Assembly (NCBI GenBank): GCA_001872455.1
Contig: MNXJ01000057.1
Span: 1-64,000, forward strand
Source: Anaerolineae bacterium CG2_30_57_67
GTDB lineage: Bacteria > Chloroflexota > Anaerolineae > Anaerolineales > Villigracilaceae
Reading direction: 5' to 3'
DNA length: 64,000 nucleotides
Numbering within the stretch: position 1 is the stretch's first letter; the number at the start of each line of letters is the position of its first letter. The position numbers and the translations under genes are program-made. Under the pieces are notes generated by a model, which was given only the letters and a program-made list of their open reading frames with translations, was not told the DNA's origin and searched no databases. Shown piece by piece: positions 17,560 to 26,105 of this stretch.

Positions 17560-18405
17560 ATGGGCACAAATAAATCGCTTAACCCTCGACCGTACTGGCA
17601 TGTAGACGCCAAGTGGCTCACTGGCATTCTACTTTTGTTCCTTTTGAACATTACCTTTTTGATATTTATCTTGATGCAAGTTACTGCTCCAGAGCGAGGC
17701 ATTGCTCTCCTGACAGTGACTCTGGCGAGTTCTTATAGCGCCGAAAGCGGAGGTATGGACGTTTCTGGTGATATAGAAATTATACGCCAGAAAATTGCAG
17801 AATCCCCAAACGGAGAGTGGTAGCCCATTCCGGGGATGCAGATTGTTGTTCGGGCAGAGGATATTGCCGGAAAGACCCCCAGCGAAGCGCGCTTGTGGTT
17901 TTTTCAGCAGTGGGCTGAACCTCTCTATTGTGCCGGGCCGCAAGGGCTGGCAAGTCTCATCACCGGCCCTGAAATGCAAAAAGGCTTGGAAGGAGGCGTT
18001 GGCCCGCTAGGCTTCATCAGCGCAGACACGCACGGCAAACTTCAGAGAATATTCGCTGCGTTCGGGCTGGTATCACTTTTCTTTCTCGGTTTGCTTATCT
18101 TTTTCAGATACCGCTTCGGGCGCTTGGGCAGCCCCGGATGTGTCATTTTCTTGGCTGCAATTTCAGGGTTTGTCTTTCTGAGCGGAGTGCGTGGCTGGAT
18201 CGAACAATCCGCTCAGCGCCCAGTGCCAGTTGGTGAAGAAACTTATATCACACGGTATACACAATTGGCCGTAGATGTTTTGCCAGATATTGTGCAAAGT
18301 GCTCTGCAAATTTACCAGTTCCTGGTTTTTCTCGGATTGGGTCTGATATTGGCCGCATTGATAGGTATTGTTTTTATCCGAGAACGGAAAAATAAAGAGT
18401 CTTAA
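17560..18405 (+). pseudogene. Membrane-protein gene interrupted by one in-frame TAG
   Basis: Two open frames, 17560-17823 (87 residues, one transmembrane segment near residues 21-40) and 17836-18405 (189 residues, three hydrophobic segments), lie in the same frame separated only by TAG 17821-17823 and four sense codons. Read together they make a 281-residue membrane protein with a periplasmic-looking loop. I do not recognise the family. A point mutation to a stop is the simplest reading; sequencing error, or translation restart at ATG 17836, are alternatives. The AT content is higher than in the neighbours. Confidence 0.6.
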
Positions 18406-18534
18406 TTTCCTGTTCAATGCCGGAATTTTTGTGAGCGCTAATAGCACCTTTTATCAGAACGAGATGCCATCGGGTATAAATGTACTCCGCTTTGGATAAG
18501 AAAATCAAGCAGCGAGAAGAACAGGCGTGCGGAG

Positions 18535-19554
18535 TTAACCGTCGTGCGTCGGGCTGGATTCTTGGCTGTTGTCTTCGTCGCCCGAATCAGGGTATGGCGT
18601 TGATTCAGGAACGTCCTCGGTTGATTTGCGTTTGTCTTTTTCTGCGTCGTGATGTGTTGATGCGAGTGGCAGAATTACTTCGGCTTCGAATGTCTCGCCT
18701 TCGGAGACTGTTTCGTTCTGATATTCTGTCTCGCTCCCGGCGTGAATTTCGTCTTTGGAAGCATCCTGGCTGGGCTCGGGCGTAGTCACAAGCGTTGGGG
18801 TTGCGGTAATGTCTTCGCGCGGGCTCGTGGTGGGGGTGACGCTTGGCAGGGCAAGCAGGCGAATCTGGTCGGCCTTGAGCACGCCGCCGTTCTCGGTGTC
18901 GCCTTTGATTTCGACCAGCGCGCCAACGACAATGCCGGGGTCAATCTGGCTTTCAGGTTCGATCAGAATTTGCACTCCGTCTACTGTCCAAACATTGCCG
19001 GTTTGTTGTTCCACGGTAGCCTGGAAGTAGACGTGTTCGGTGCGGCCAGTGTCGAAAAGGTGGTGAATTTCATCTAGGCGTTCTTTTTCAAATTGTTGAG
19101 AAAGGTGTTCGTGTTCATGCGGGTCGAAGATAAAAGCCAGCTGCACATCCTCCCAGCCGCGTTTGACCGGATAGAGGTGGTCGCCGGGCAGGGCGCTGGA
19201 GGATGCGGATACCAGCCCGGTACCTCCGGTGAGCATGAAGGCAATCACAGCCAGCGCGCTGAAGGCCAGGCGGAAGGAGTGCCCGGCGTTGTTTTTGCGT
19301 TTCCAGAAGGGCAGGGCGGCGGCTTTTTGTTCGCGCATTTCGGCGGCGGCTTGTAGCAGGCGCGCTTTTCCGCGGCGCTGAACGTTGGCGGGGGGTGTGT
19401 TCACGGCGACGGCGCGCGCCTGGGCTGCGGTTTCCAGCACAGGGCGTAGTTCATCACTCAGCGCAGGAAAGAGATTCAGGCAGGTTTCAAGATCTGCGCC
19501 GCTGTCGAGCGCAGTCAGGCAGGTTTCGAGGACGTCGTACAAGTTTTTGCTCAT
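18535..19554 (-). CDS. Membrane-anchored DUF5667/DUF5666-type partner of the ECF sigma factor
   Basis: 339 residues. The N-terminus is soluble ('CLTALDSGADLETCLNLFPAL'), followed by one transmembrane segment about residues 95-118, then a 'LPGDHLYPVKRGWEDVQLAF' block typical of DUF5667, a DUF5666-like beta domain, and a Thr/Pro/Glu-rich acidic tail. The gene overlaps the sigma gene by ATGA, so it is translationally coupled to it. The arrangement suggests an anti-sigma factor with an extracytoplasmic sensor domain. No zinc-binding anti-sigma motif (HxxxCxxC) is seen, so the inhibitory role is inferred from context. Confidence 0.7.
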   Translation of the reverse strand: MSKNLYDVLETCLTALDSGADLETCLNLFPALSDELRPVLETAAQARAVAVNTPPANVQRRGKARLLQAAAEMREQKAAALPFWKRKNNAGHSFRLAFSALAVIAFMLTGGTGLVSASSSALPGDHLYPVKRGWEDVQLAFIFDPHEHEHLSQQFEKERLDEIHHLFDTGRTEHVYFQATVEQQTGNVWTVDGVQILIEPESQIDPGIVVGALVEIKGDTENGGVLKADQIRLLALPSVTPTTSPREDITATPTLVTTPEPSQDASKDEIHAGSETEYQNETVSEGETFEAEVILPLASTHHDAEKDKRKSTEDVPESTPYPDSGDEDNSQESSPTHDG

Positions 19555-20162
19555 GGTATTTCAACCATCTGGCGATTGAGCGCCGCCAGGGCGCGAAATT
19601 GAAGTTGTTTGATGGCGTTGACGTTTTTCTTGAGCGCCTGGGCTGTTTCTTCGAGAGAGAATCCCTGACCAAAGCGGAGCGCGATAACGTTTTGTTGCTC
19701 CACGGTGAGTGTTTGCAGGGCGGCTTTGATGTGGATTTCGCGCTCTCTTTGTTCCACGTCACGCAGGGGATTTTCCTGCGGGTCAGGATGGTCGTCGCTT
19801 AGGGCTTCGGTGGGACGCCGATAAATTTTCCGCAAATGGTCGGTGATGACGTGGGATGCGGTGCTGAGTAACCAGGCGCGCAGGTTGCTGTTGGGTCCTC
19901 GTCCGTTGCGTGTTGCTTCCAGCAGGCGTACAAAAACGTCGCTGGCGATGTCTTCTGCCAGTATCTCATCGTTTAGACGATAGCACACGAAGCGGAAGAC
20001 TTCCGGAAAATAGCGGTCGTAAATAGCGCCGGTGGCCTGCGAATCAAAATTGCGCAGGCCATTGATCTCGTCTTGAGATGGGACGGTGGCGGAAATGGGC
20101 ATTGAGAGCAAAGCGCGGGAAAGGGTTAGTTGGTTGTTCATCCCGACATGCCAAGTATACAA
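19551..20162 (-). CDS. ECF-type RNA polymerase sigma factor
   Basis: 203 residues from the first ATG; ATG 20141 (MNNQLTLSR) is an equally possible start, since neither has a strong ribosome binding site. Region 2 is seen in 'YDRYFPEVFRFVCYRLND' and 'AEDIASDVFVRLLEAT', region 4 in 'LTVEQQNVIALRFGQGFS' and 'ETAQALKKNVNAIKQLQFRA'. Directs RNA polymerase to a regulon that cannot be identified here. Co-transcribed with the membrane partner downstream. Confidence 0.93.
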   Translation of the reverse strand: MYTWHVGMNNQLTLSRALLSMPISATVPSQDEINGLRNFDSQATGAIYDRYFPEVFRFVCYRLNDEILAEDIASDVFVRLLEATRNGRGPNSNLRAWLLSTASHVITDHLRKIYRRPTEALSDDHPDPQENPLRDVEQREREIHIKAALQTLTVEQQNVIALRFGQGFSLEETAQALKKNVNAIKQLQFRALAALNRQMVEIP

Positions 20163-20179
20163 CAGTTTGAAAGTAAGCC

Positions 20180-20206
20180 AGTCTCCCCAGATTTTTCGGG
20201 GAGACT
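20180..20206 (-). terminator. Hairpin between the lipoprotein gene and the sigma gene
   Basis: AGTCTCCCC (20180-20188) and GGGGAGACT (20198-20206) form a perfect 9-bp stem. Its T-run is weak on the minus strand, so it may be an attenuator or incomplete terminator ahead of the sigma operon. Confidence 0.6.
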
Positions 20207-20225
20207 GTGGGAGGGGAGAGATGGT

Positions 20226-20972
20226 TTAGTCGTCGCCGCCGCCATCGTCGTCGCCGCCATCGTCGTCATTACCATTACCATTACCAGTTCCGGTTCCGGT
20301 ACCTGTTCCTGTACCTGTTCCAGCGCCTGTTCCAGTGCCAGTACTGACGCCAGCGCTTACGATGGTTACTTGATTGATGGTGACGGTTCCATCGGCATTG
20401 AGGATGTAGAGAATGGTGTCGCCTATTTGAATCGGGCTCGGGAGTGTGGCGATGTTGGCAATGACATAGGTCTGACCGCCGAGGGTGATAATGCTGTTAT
20501 TGATGGCTTCGACAATGGCGGTGAGTTCCTGCGCGGTGGGGAGCGGGGCGGGTGTTTCAGAAGCGCTGGGGGTGGCAAGTGGCCCGACTGTGGCGGTTGC
20601 TTCGGGGGTGATGAGCGCGTCAACACTGGCAGGAATGGCGGCTACCGGCGCTTGGGACGGGTCGCTCGCAATCTCCACTTTTTGCGCCTGAATTTGCCCA
20701 TCGGCCAGAACGGTGGCGCGTACCTGAACGAATTGACCGACCTGGAAGTTCTGCACGCCGCCGCTGGATGCTACACTGAAAGTCTGCCCGGCGACGGTCA
20801 TCTGGTCGCCGTTGATGGCTTCAATCGTACCGGCGAAGGCGACATCGGCGCTGTGAGGGTTGCTTGCAGATGTTTGTGGTTGAGTTGTCGCGGCTGGGGC
20901 TGCGCCGCAGGCTGAGAGCAAGAGCGCGGTCAAAATTAGCATAAAAAACAGGAAAGAACGGTTGGATTTCAT
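20226..20972 (-). CDS. Lipoprotein with DUF5666-like domains and a Gly-Thr/Asp tail
   Basis: 248 residues from ATG 20972, which follows GGAGG; an alternative TTG four codons upstream lacks a binding site. The signal peptide ends in a lipobox 'LLLSACG', so it is probably a surface lipoprotein. Two beta-rich segments ('VAFAGTIEAINGDQMTVAGQ' and 'TAIVEAINNSIITLGGQ') resemble DUF5666. The C-terminus is a (GT)n stretch encoded by near-perfect hexamers, then an Asp/Gly tail. It precedes the sigma operon on the same strand and shares the DUF5666 theme with the sigma partner. Confidence 0.75.
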   Translation of the reverse strand: MKSNRSFLFFMLILTALLLSACGAAPAATTQPQTSASNPHSADVAFAGTIEAINGDQMTVAGQTFSVASSGGVQNFQVGQFVQVRATVLADGQIQAQKVEIASDPSQAPVAAIPASVDALITPEATATVGPLATPSASETPAPLPTAQELTAIVEAINNSIITLGGQTYVIANIATLPSPIQIGDTILYILNADGTVTINQVTIVSAGVSTGTGTGAGTGTGTGTGTGTGNGNGNDDDGGDDDGGGDD

Positions 20973-21054
20973 GGGCCTCCACAAAAAAAATACTGGATGA
21001 ATTACATCTTCTGTGTCGTGGAAGCATTGAAAAAGTTACGCGGCACGCGCGCTG

Positions 21055-22173
21055 TTACCGTTTTGCCTCTGCATACACCCGCTGAAATTCGGCCAGATAT
21101 TGCGCGGCCAGGTTTGGGTCGAAAAATATCAGCAGGTTTTCGTCATTGCGCTTTTCGGCGCTCATGCTGAAGTTGTAGGAGCCCAAAATGACGATTTGTT
21201 CGTCAATGATAAAGACTTTATGGTGCATCAGGCCGATGTTGCCGTCGGCGTAGACATCCATGCGCGCCTGTGTAAACGGGTCAAATTCGGTGCTGCCCTG
21301 GTTGGATTTGATTTGTTCTTCTTCCATCACCCCGGCCACCGTGACTCCGTTGCGCGCCTTGTCAATTAAAATAGCGCCCAACTCGTTGGCGGTAAAGGAA
21401 TAGGCCATGAAGTAGATGCTGGAAGTGGCCGCCCGCAAAAGTTCGGCGATGCGGCGGGCGGGTTTGTCATCGGGCGAGAAAAGCGTTTCCACGCTGATTC
21501 CGTCCACCGTCACCACCGGGTTGGGCGTCGCTGCCAGCGCATCGGGGCCGAACAGGTCGCGCACGTACATTTCTTCAAATTCGGTGGTGTAATTTTCGGC
21601 AATTTTGGTCGAGCGAACGCGGATGAGGTTGTTGTTGTCGTCATACGTCCCGGAAGTCGTCAAATTCATCGAGCCGGTCCAAACTTCGGCGCGGTCAATG
21701 ATGACAAACTTGTCGTGCATCAAGCCTTCGCGCCGATCGCCAATGATTTGGATGCCATCTGCTACCAGAGAATTGGGGATGTCGCGGTCCATGTTGTCGC
21801 TTTCCATCACCACGCGCACTTGTACCCCGCGTCGTTGAGCGCGTGTCAGCGCGTCGCGGATGCTTTTCAGGCTCAAACTGTACACGGCCATATCCAGCGA
21901 AAGCCGCGCTTTGTCCATCGCCGCCACCAGTGGAATATCCGGGCCGCCTTCCTGCATTTGCGCTGCGCGGTTGAATGGGTCGGTAAAGTAGACCTCGTAA
22001 AATGGTCCGGCGTAGGCGAAGCCAACATCAATCGCCAGCGGGCCGCCGGGCAGGGATGCGGCGGTAGTCGGCGGCACAGCCGTCACCACGCCCGGCAAAT
22101 CCGCCGGAGCGCCGCAAGCCAGAGATGCCAGCACCAGGGCGGCCAGCGCGGAAAAAATGGAACGTTTAAGCAT
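21055..22173 (-). CDS. Phospholipase D-like lipoprotein with two HKD motifs
   Basis: 372 residues from ATG 22173, which has AAAGGAC upstream; the frame extends further to 22200. A lipoprotein signal ends in 'LASLACG'. Two PLD domains carry HxK motifs: 'MHDKFVIIDRAEVWTGSMNLT'-like (first) and 'MHHKVFIIDEQIVILGSYNFS'-like (second), each followed by the expected Asn/Ser-rich strand. Such exported PLD proteins can be nucleases (Nuc-like) or phosphodiesterases; substrate unknown. Divergent from murJ. Confidence 0.88.
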   Translation of the reverse strand: MLKRSIFSALAALVLASLACGAPADLPGVVTAVPPTTAASLPGGPLAIDVGFAYAGPFYEVYFTDPFNRAAQMQEGGPDIPLVAAMDKARLSLDMAVYSLSLKSIRDALTRAQRRGVQVRVVMESDNMDRDIPNSLVADGIQIIGDRREGLMHDKFVIIDRAEVWTGSMNLTTSGTYDDNNNLIRVRSTKIAENYTTEFEEMYVRDLFGPDALAATPNPVVTVDGISVETLFSPDDKPARRIAELLRAATSSIYFMAYSFTANELGAILIDKARNGVTVAGVMEEEQIKSNQGSTEFDPFTQARMDVYADGNIGLMHHKVFIIDEQIVILGSYNFSMSAEKRNDENLLIFFDPNLAAQYLAEFQRVYAEAKR

Positions 22174-22232
22174 GTTTTTGTCCTTTCGGTTGAAGCGCAA
22201 ATTATAGCACGGGTGTTCTTATTCGCCTGCGG

Positions 22233-22238
22233 TATAAT
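22233..22238 (+). promoter_or_regulatory. -10 box of murJ, possibly giving a leaderless mRNA
   Basis: TATAAT ends eight bases before the GTG start at 22247, so transcription would begin at or next to the start codon. No Shine-Dalgarno sequence precedes the GTG. No good -35. Confidence 0.45.
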
Positions 22239-22246
22239 CCTGCCCC

Positions 22247-23809
22247 GTGAAGCCAACATTGCCCCGCCCAAGCCTGTTTCGCGCCGCCGGAACCGTTGCC
22301 GTGGCGCTGATTATCGGCCAACTGACCGGCCTCGTCAGCCGCATTCTGGTCGCGCGCGCTTTCGGCACCAGCCCCGACCTCGACGCTTTTTACGCCGCCA
22401 ACCGCGTCGCCGAGACGCTTTTTCTCATCGTCGGCGGCGGCGCGCTCGGCTCCTCGTTCATTCCGACTTTTACGGCGTTCCTCGTGCGGGGCGATGAAGA
22501 ATCGGCCTGGAAACTGGCCTCCGGCGCGGCGACGCTGCTCACGCTCGCCCTCAGCCTGTTGGCGGCGCTGGCGGCCTGGTTCGCCCCGCAGATTGTGCGC
22601 TACGCCCTCGCTCCCGGTCTTTTTTACAACTTTCATCTGTACCAACTTACCATTCAACTGGTGCGCATTCAACTGCTGACGGCGGTTCTTTTTGGCCTGG
22701 GCGGGCTGACGGTGGGAATTTTGAACGCCAAACATATTTTTCTGACGCCCGCGCTGATGCCCGCCGTGTACCAGCTGGGCTGGATTTTTGGCATTCTGAT
22801 TTTGTCGCCCGCCTTGGGAATTTACGGTCTGGCCTGGGGCGTGGTGCTCGGCGCGGCGCTTTACCTGCTGCTGCAACTGCCCGCGCTGATGAAGTTACGC
22901 GGCAAATATACTTTTTCGCTCGGCCTGAGCAACCCCGCCGTGCGCGAAGTGATGCGCCTGATGGGGCCGCGCCTGTTCGGCGTTGCCATCGTCCAACTCA
23001 ATTTTTGGGTCAATATCTGGCTGGCCTCGCAGATGACGGCGGGCAGCGTCAGCGCTCTCACTTACGGTTTTATGCTGATGGTCATGGCGCAGGCCGTCAT
23101 CGCCCAATCCACCGCCACCGCCGCCATGCCGACGCTTTCGGCCCAGTATGCGCTCGGCCAGTTTGACGAAATCCGTCAAACGCTGGCGGGAACCTTGCGC
23201 GGCGTGCTGCTGCTCGCTTTTCCGGCCATGCTGGGTCTGATGTTGCTCAGCAAACCGGTGGTTGCCATGCTTTTCCAGCGCGGTTCTTTCACCGCCGCCT
23301 CCACCGCAATGGTCGCCTGGGCGCTGATTTGGTACGCCAGCGGCCTGCTCGGCCACGCGGTGCTGGAAATTCTCGCCCGCGCGTTTTACGCTTTTCACGA
23401 CACAAAAACGCCCGTCCTGGTCGGCGCGGGCGCGATGACGCTCAACGTTCTCTTCTCATTTTTCTTTTCGCGTCTATTCACCCAAAATGGCTGGATGCCG
23501 CTCGGCGGCCTGGCGCTCGCCAACAGCCTGGCGACTCTGCTCGAAGCGTTGCTGCTGCTGACGCTGATGAACCGCCGTCTGCCGGGCGGCCTGCCGCGCT
23601 CTGAAATTTTCTCCGCTTTTGGGCAGGCCGCGCTGGCCGCGTTGGTGATGAGCCTCTGCTTGCTGCTCTGGAATAGGCTTTCCGGCGCCTTCAGTCCTTG
23701 GCTGGTTGGTCTGGGCGGCGTCGCCCTGGGCGGAATGATGTATGCGCTGGTTCTTGCGTTGCAAAAGCCGCCTGAACTGCAAAAACTTGTCCGCCGCTTT
23801 CGCTGCTGA
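22247..23809 (+). CDS. murJ: MurJ/MviN-type lipid II flippase
   Basis: 520 residues with about 14 hydrophobic segments. The N-terminal 'GQLTGLVSRILVARAFGTSPDLDAFYAANRV' region and 'GGGALGSSFIPTF' are typical of MurJ, which flips lipid II across the membrane for peptidoglycan synthesis; related flippases serve O-antigen-type glycans. Starts with GTG 22247. Single-gene unit, divergent from the PLD lipoprotein and convergent with the next block. Confidence 0.9.
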   Translation: MKPTLPRPSLFRAAGTVAVALIIGQLTGLVSRILVARAFGTSPDLDAFYAANRVAETLFLIVGGGALGSSFIPTFTAFLVRGDEESAWKLASGAATLLTLALSLLAALAAWFAPQIVRYALAPGLFYNFHLYQLTIQLVRIQLLTAVLFGLGGLTVGILNAKHIFLTPALMPAVYQLGWIFGILILSPALGIYGLAWGVVLGAALYLLLQLPALMKLRGKYTFSLGLSNPAVREVMRLMGPRLFGVAIVQLNFWVNIWLASQMTAGSVSALTYGFMLMVMAQAVIAQSTATAAMPTLSAQYALGQFDEIRQTLAGTLRGVLLLAFPAMLGLMLLSKPVVAMLFQRGSFTAASTAMVAWALIWYASGLLGHAVLEILARAFYAFHDTKTPVLVGAGAMTLNVLFSFFFSRLFTQNGWMPLGGLALANSLATLLEALLLLTLMNRRLPGGLPRSEIFSAFGQAALAALVMSLCLLLWNRLSGAFSPWLVGLGGVALGGMMYALVLALQKPPELQKLVRRFRC

Positions 23810-23837
23810 CCGCGACTTCAATGTCGCGCTACAAACA

Positions 23838-23872
23838 AAAAAAGACGACCGCTCTGGCCGCCTTTTTTTGTA
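23838..23872. terminator. Bidirectional terminator after murJ
   Basis: A run of seven A, a G/C-rich imperfect stem with loop GCTCT, and a run of seven T. It lies between convergent genes. Just before it, at 23811-23825, is a GCGACTTCAATGTCGC palindrome of the kind found in the dispersed repeats. Confidence 0.7.
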
Positions 23873-23897
23873 CTGCTCACCACTCACTGATTGCTGA

Positions 23898-24155
23898 TTA
23901 CTTCTTCTTTCCGCCGCCGAACAAATCGCCCAGCAGGGTTGCCGCGTCGCTGGCGTCAATTTTGCCGTCCGCCAGCACATCACCCACCGCGCCAAAAACA
24001 TCGGCGCCAGTGCCGTTCAATAATCCATCCACTTGCGCGGCCATGGCCGGGGGCAGTTTCGCTTTGATGAAATCCACCACCACCATTACCGCCATTTTTG
24101 CCTGTTCTTTGGGCAGGCCCGTCTTTTTGGAAACCAGCGTAACTAATTCATCCAT
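23898..24155 (-). CDS. Small helical protein of unknown function
   Basis: 85 residues, soluble. The sequence 'MDELVTLVSKKTGLPKEQAK' followed by 'AVMVVVDFIKAKLPP' resembles small DUF2267/DUF2780-like helical proteins, without a firm match. The C-terminus ends in Gly-Gly-Gly-Lys-Lys-Lys. AAAGGAG-type binding site before the ATG. It lies 26 bases downstream of the PAP2-like gene, last of the operon pepF-xseA-xseB-PAP2-this. Confidence 0.65.
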   Translation of the reverse strand: MDELVTLVSKKTGLPKEQAKMAVMVVVDFIKAKLPPAMAAQVDGLLNGTGADVFGAVGDVLADGKIDASDAATLLGDLFGGGKKK

Positions 24156-24181
24156 TTTCGTTTCTCCTTTTTGAAATAAGT

Positions 24182-24634
24182 TTATCCGCCGAACCGCCAG
24201 GAGGCGATGCCAACGAGAATTCCCAGCACAATGCCGCCCGCCACTTCCAGCGGCGTGTGACCCAGCACTTCGCGCAGTTGTTTATCCGAAACCGGGTGTC
24301 CCGAAAGCAGTTCCTCGAACAAAATATTAATCGCCTCGGCGTGCCGACCGGCTTCGCGCCGTACCCCGGCGGCGTCATAAATCACAATCATCGTCATCGC
24401 CACCGCCAGCGCAAACGCCGCCGAATCAAACCCGAGCGACAGGCCGGTGCCCATGGTCGTTCCCACCATCAGCGCCGAATGCGAAGAGGGCATTCCGCCG
24501 GCGCTCAACAGCGGCGCCCACGACCATTTGTGATGCTGCAAAAAATACAGTGGCAGTTTTATCGTTTGAGCAATCGCCCAGGCAATCAGGCCTACTTCCA
24601 ACGGGCGGTTGTGCAAAATAGCCCAAAAATCCAT
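24182..24634 (-). CDS. Divergent PAP2-family (DUF212, YuiD-like) membrane protein
   Basis: 150 residues with four hydrophobic segments. 'GGMPSSHSALMVG' and 'YDAAGVRREAGRHAEAIN' are the signature of the DUF212/YuiD family, a divergent branch of acid phosphatase/vanadium haloperoxidase-like proteins. Start taken at ATG 24634, one base after the xseB stop (TGAAATG); a TTG further upstream would overlap xseB. Substrate unknown. Confidence 0.85.
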   Translation of the reverse strand: MDFWAILHNRPLEVGLIAWAIAQTIKLPLYFLQHHKWSWAPLLSAGGMPSSHSALMVGTTMGTGLSLGFDSAAFALAVAMTMIVIYDAAGVRREAGRHAEAINILFEELLSGHPVSDKQLREVLGHTPLEVAGGIVLGILVGIASWRFGG

Positions 24635-24635
24635 T

Positions 24636-24869
24636 TCATGCCTCTTCTTCAAACGGAATTAAATCCTGCCCGCTGACCAGCTTTACTTTCAGTTCCGCCG
24701 CTTCCAGCAGCGCCGCGCAGCGCATTGCCAGCGCCTGACCGCGCTCATACAAAGCAAGCGATTCATCCAGCGGGCGGCTTTCCTCTTCCAGCGCGGCCAC
24801 AATTTCTTCCAGTTCGGCAAACGCCTGTTCGTAGGTTAAGTTTTCAATTTTTTTGGGGGATTGGGACAT
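24636..24869 (-). CDS. xseB: Exodeoxyribonuclease VII small subunit
   Basis: 77 residues from ATG 24869, preceded by AAAGGTGG; an upstream in-frame GTG overlaps xseA. Family block 'LTYEQAFAELEEIVAALEEE' and 'LDESLALYERGQALAMRC' is clear. Forms exonuclease VII with XseA, degrading single-stranded DNA. Adjacent to xseA, separated by one base after its stop. Confidence 0.94.
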   Translation of the reverse strand: MSQSPKKIENLTYEQAFAELEEIVAALEEESRPLDESLALYERGQALAMRCAALLEAAELKVKLVSGQDLIPFEEEA

Positions 24870-24870
24870 C

Positions 24871-26100
24871 TCAGCCACCTTTGCCGGGTTCTTCCACCCG
24901 GGCTTTGAATTGCCCCTCGGCCACGCGCACGACGAGCAGTGACCCTGCCGGGGCTTGTTGCGTTGAACTGATAATTTTTCCCTGGCTGTCGGTGACGACG
25001 GCGTAGCCGCGCCGCAAAATCATCAGCGGGTTGAGCGACGCCAGCCGCTGATGCGTTCCGCGCAGGGACGTTTTTTCCAACTGCAGGCGCTGAACAATTG
25101 CGCGCGCCGCGCGCCGCTGAGCGTCATCCAGCCGCTGACGGGCGATTGCCAGCTGTCGGCGTGGTGAGGCAAACCCCAGCCGCGCTCTTCGTCCGCTCAG
25201 TGCCAGCTTTTCGGCTTGCAGGCGCGCCGCCAGCGCCGCGGGAAGCGCCTGGCGCGCCTCATCCAGTACTTTTGCCAGGCCATCGGTGGTGATGTCCGAG
25301 GCCAGTTCGGCGGCGGCGGTGGGGGTAGGCGCGCGCAAATCGGCGGCGAAATCGGCCAGGCTGAAGTCGGTTTCGTGCCCCACGCCGCAAATAATCGGGG
25401 CGGGCGAAGCGGCGATGGCGCGCACGACGCGCTCGTCGTTGAAGGCCCACAAATCTTCCAGCGAGCCGCCGCCGCGCGCCACGAGAATCACTTCCGGCTT
25501 GTGGCGGTTGAGCGCCCGCAGCGCGGCGACAATTTCCAGCGGGGCGGCTTCGCCCTGCACGGCGCAGCCCGCCAAAATCACCTGCGCCAGCGGCTGACGG
25601 CGGCGCAGGGTGTGCAGCATATCGCGCAGCGCCGCGCCTGTCAGCGAGGTGACGATGCCGATGCGCTGCGGGAAAACGGGGATTTGGCGTTTGCGCGCCG
25701 GGTCGAAGAGGCCTTCTTCTTCCAGTGCGGCTTTCAGGCGCAGAAATTCGGCGTATAAATCGCCTTCGCCGGTCGGGCGCAGGGTGTCCACATACAATTG
25801 ATATTGTCCGCCGGGTTCGTAAACGCCGATTTTGCCGTGCGCTTCCACCGAAAGTCCGTCGCGCAGTGGCAAACTGCGCAGGCGCAGCGCGTCACCTTTC
25901 CAGATGACGCACTTCAGCGCCGCGCCGCTGTCCTTCAGGGTGAAGTAGATGTGGCCGGAGGCTGGGCGCGCCAGGTTGGAGATTTCGCCACGTACCCAGG
26001 CGTCTTGCAGGGCGGGGTCATCTTCCAGCAGGCGGCGCAGTCGGCGGGTGAGTTCCGTCACCGACCAGGTTTGAGGCGCGAAGAGCGGAAGTTGGGGCAT
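24871..26100 (-). CDS. xseA: Exodeoxyribonuclease VII large subunit
   Basis: 409 residues. N-terminal OB fold ('SVTELTRRLRRLLEDDP', 'WVRGEISNLARPASGHIYFTLKD' region) followed by the catalytic domain with 'GIVTSLTGAALRDML', 'ARGGGSLEDLWAFNDE' and 'GVGHETDFSLADFAADLRAP', then a helical coiled region. Standard length. Starts five bases after the pepF stop, so the two genes are co-transcribed. Confidence 0.96.
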   Translation of the reverse strand: MPQLPLFAPQTWSVTELTRRLRRLLEDDPALQDAWVRGEISNLARPASGHIYFTLKDSGAALKCVIWKGDALRLRSLPLRDGLSVEAHGKIGVYEPGGQYQLYVDTLRPTGEGDLYAEFLRLKAALEEEGLFDPARKRQIPVFPQRIGIVTSLTGAALRDMLHTLRRRQPLAQVILAGCAVQGEAAPLEIVAALRALNRHKPEVILVARGGGSLEDLWAFNDERVVRAIAASPAPIICGVGHETDFSLADFAADLRAPTPTAAAELASDITTDGLAKVLDEARQALPAALAARLQAEKLALSGRRARLGFASPRRQLAIARQRLDDAQRRAARAIVQRLQLEKTSLRGTHQRLASLNPLMILRRGYAVVTDSQGKIISSTQQAPAGSLLVVRVAEGQFKARVEEPGKGG

Positions 26101-26105
26101 GAGGG

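Noticed and set aside
17403-17702. Minus-strand frame of 99 codons
   Set aside because: Overlaps the better-supported plus-strand membrane gene; no ribosome binding site or recognisable sequence.
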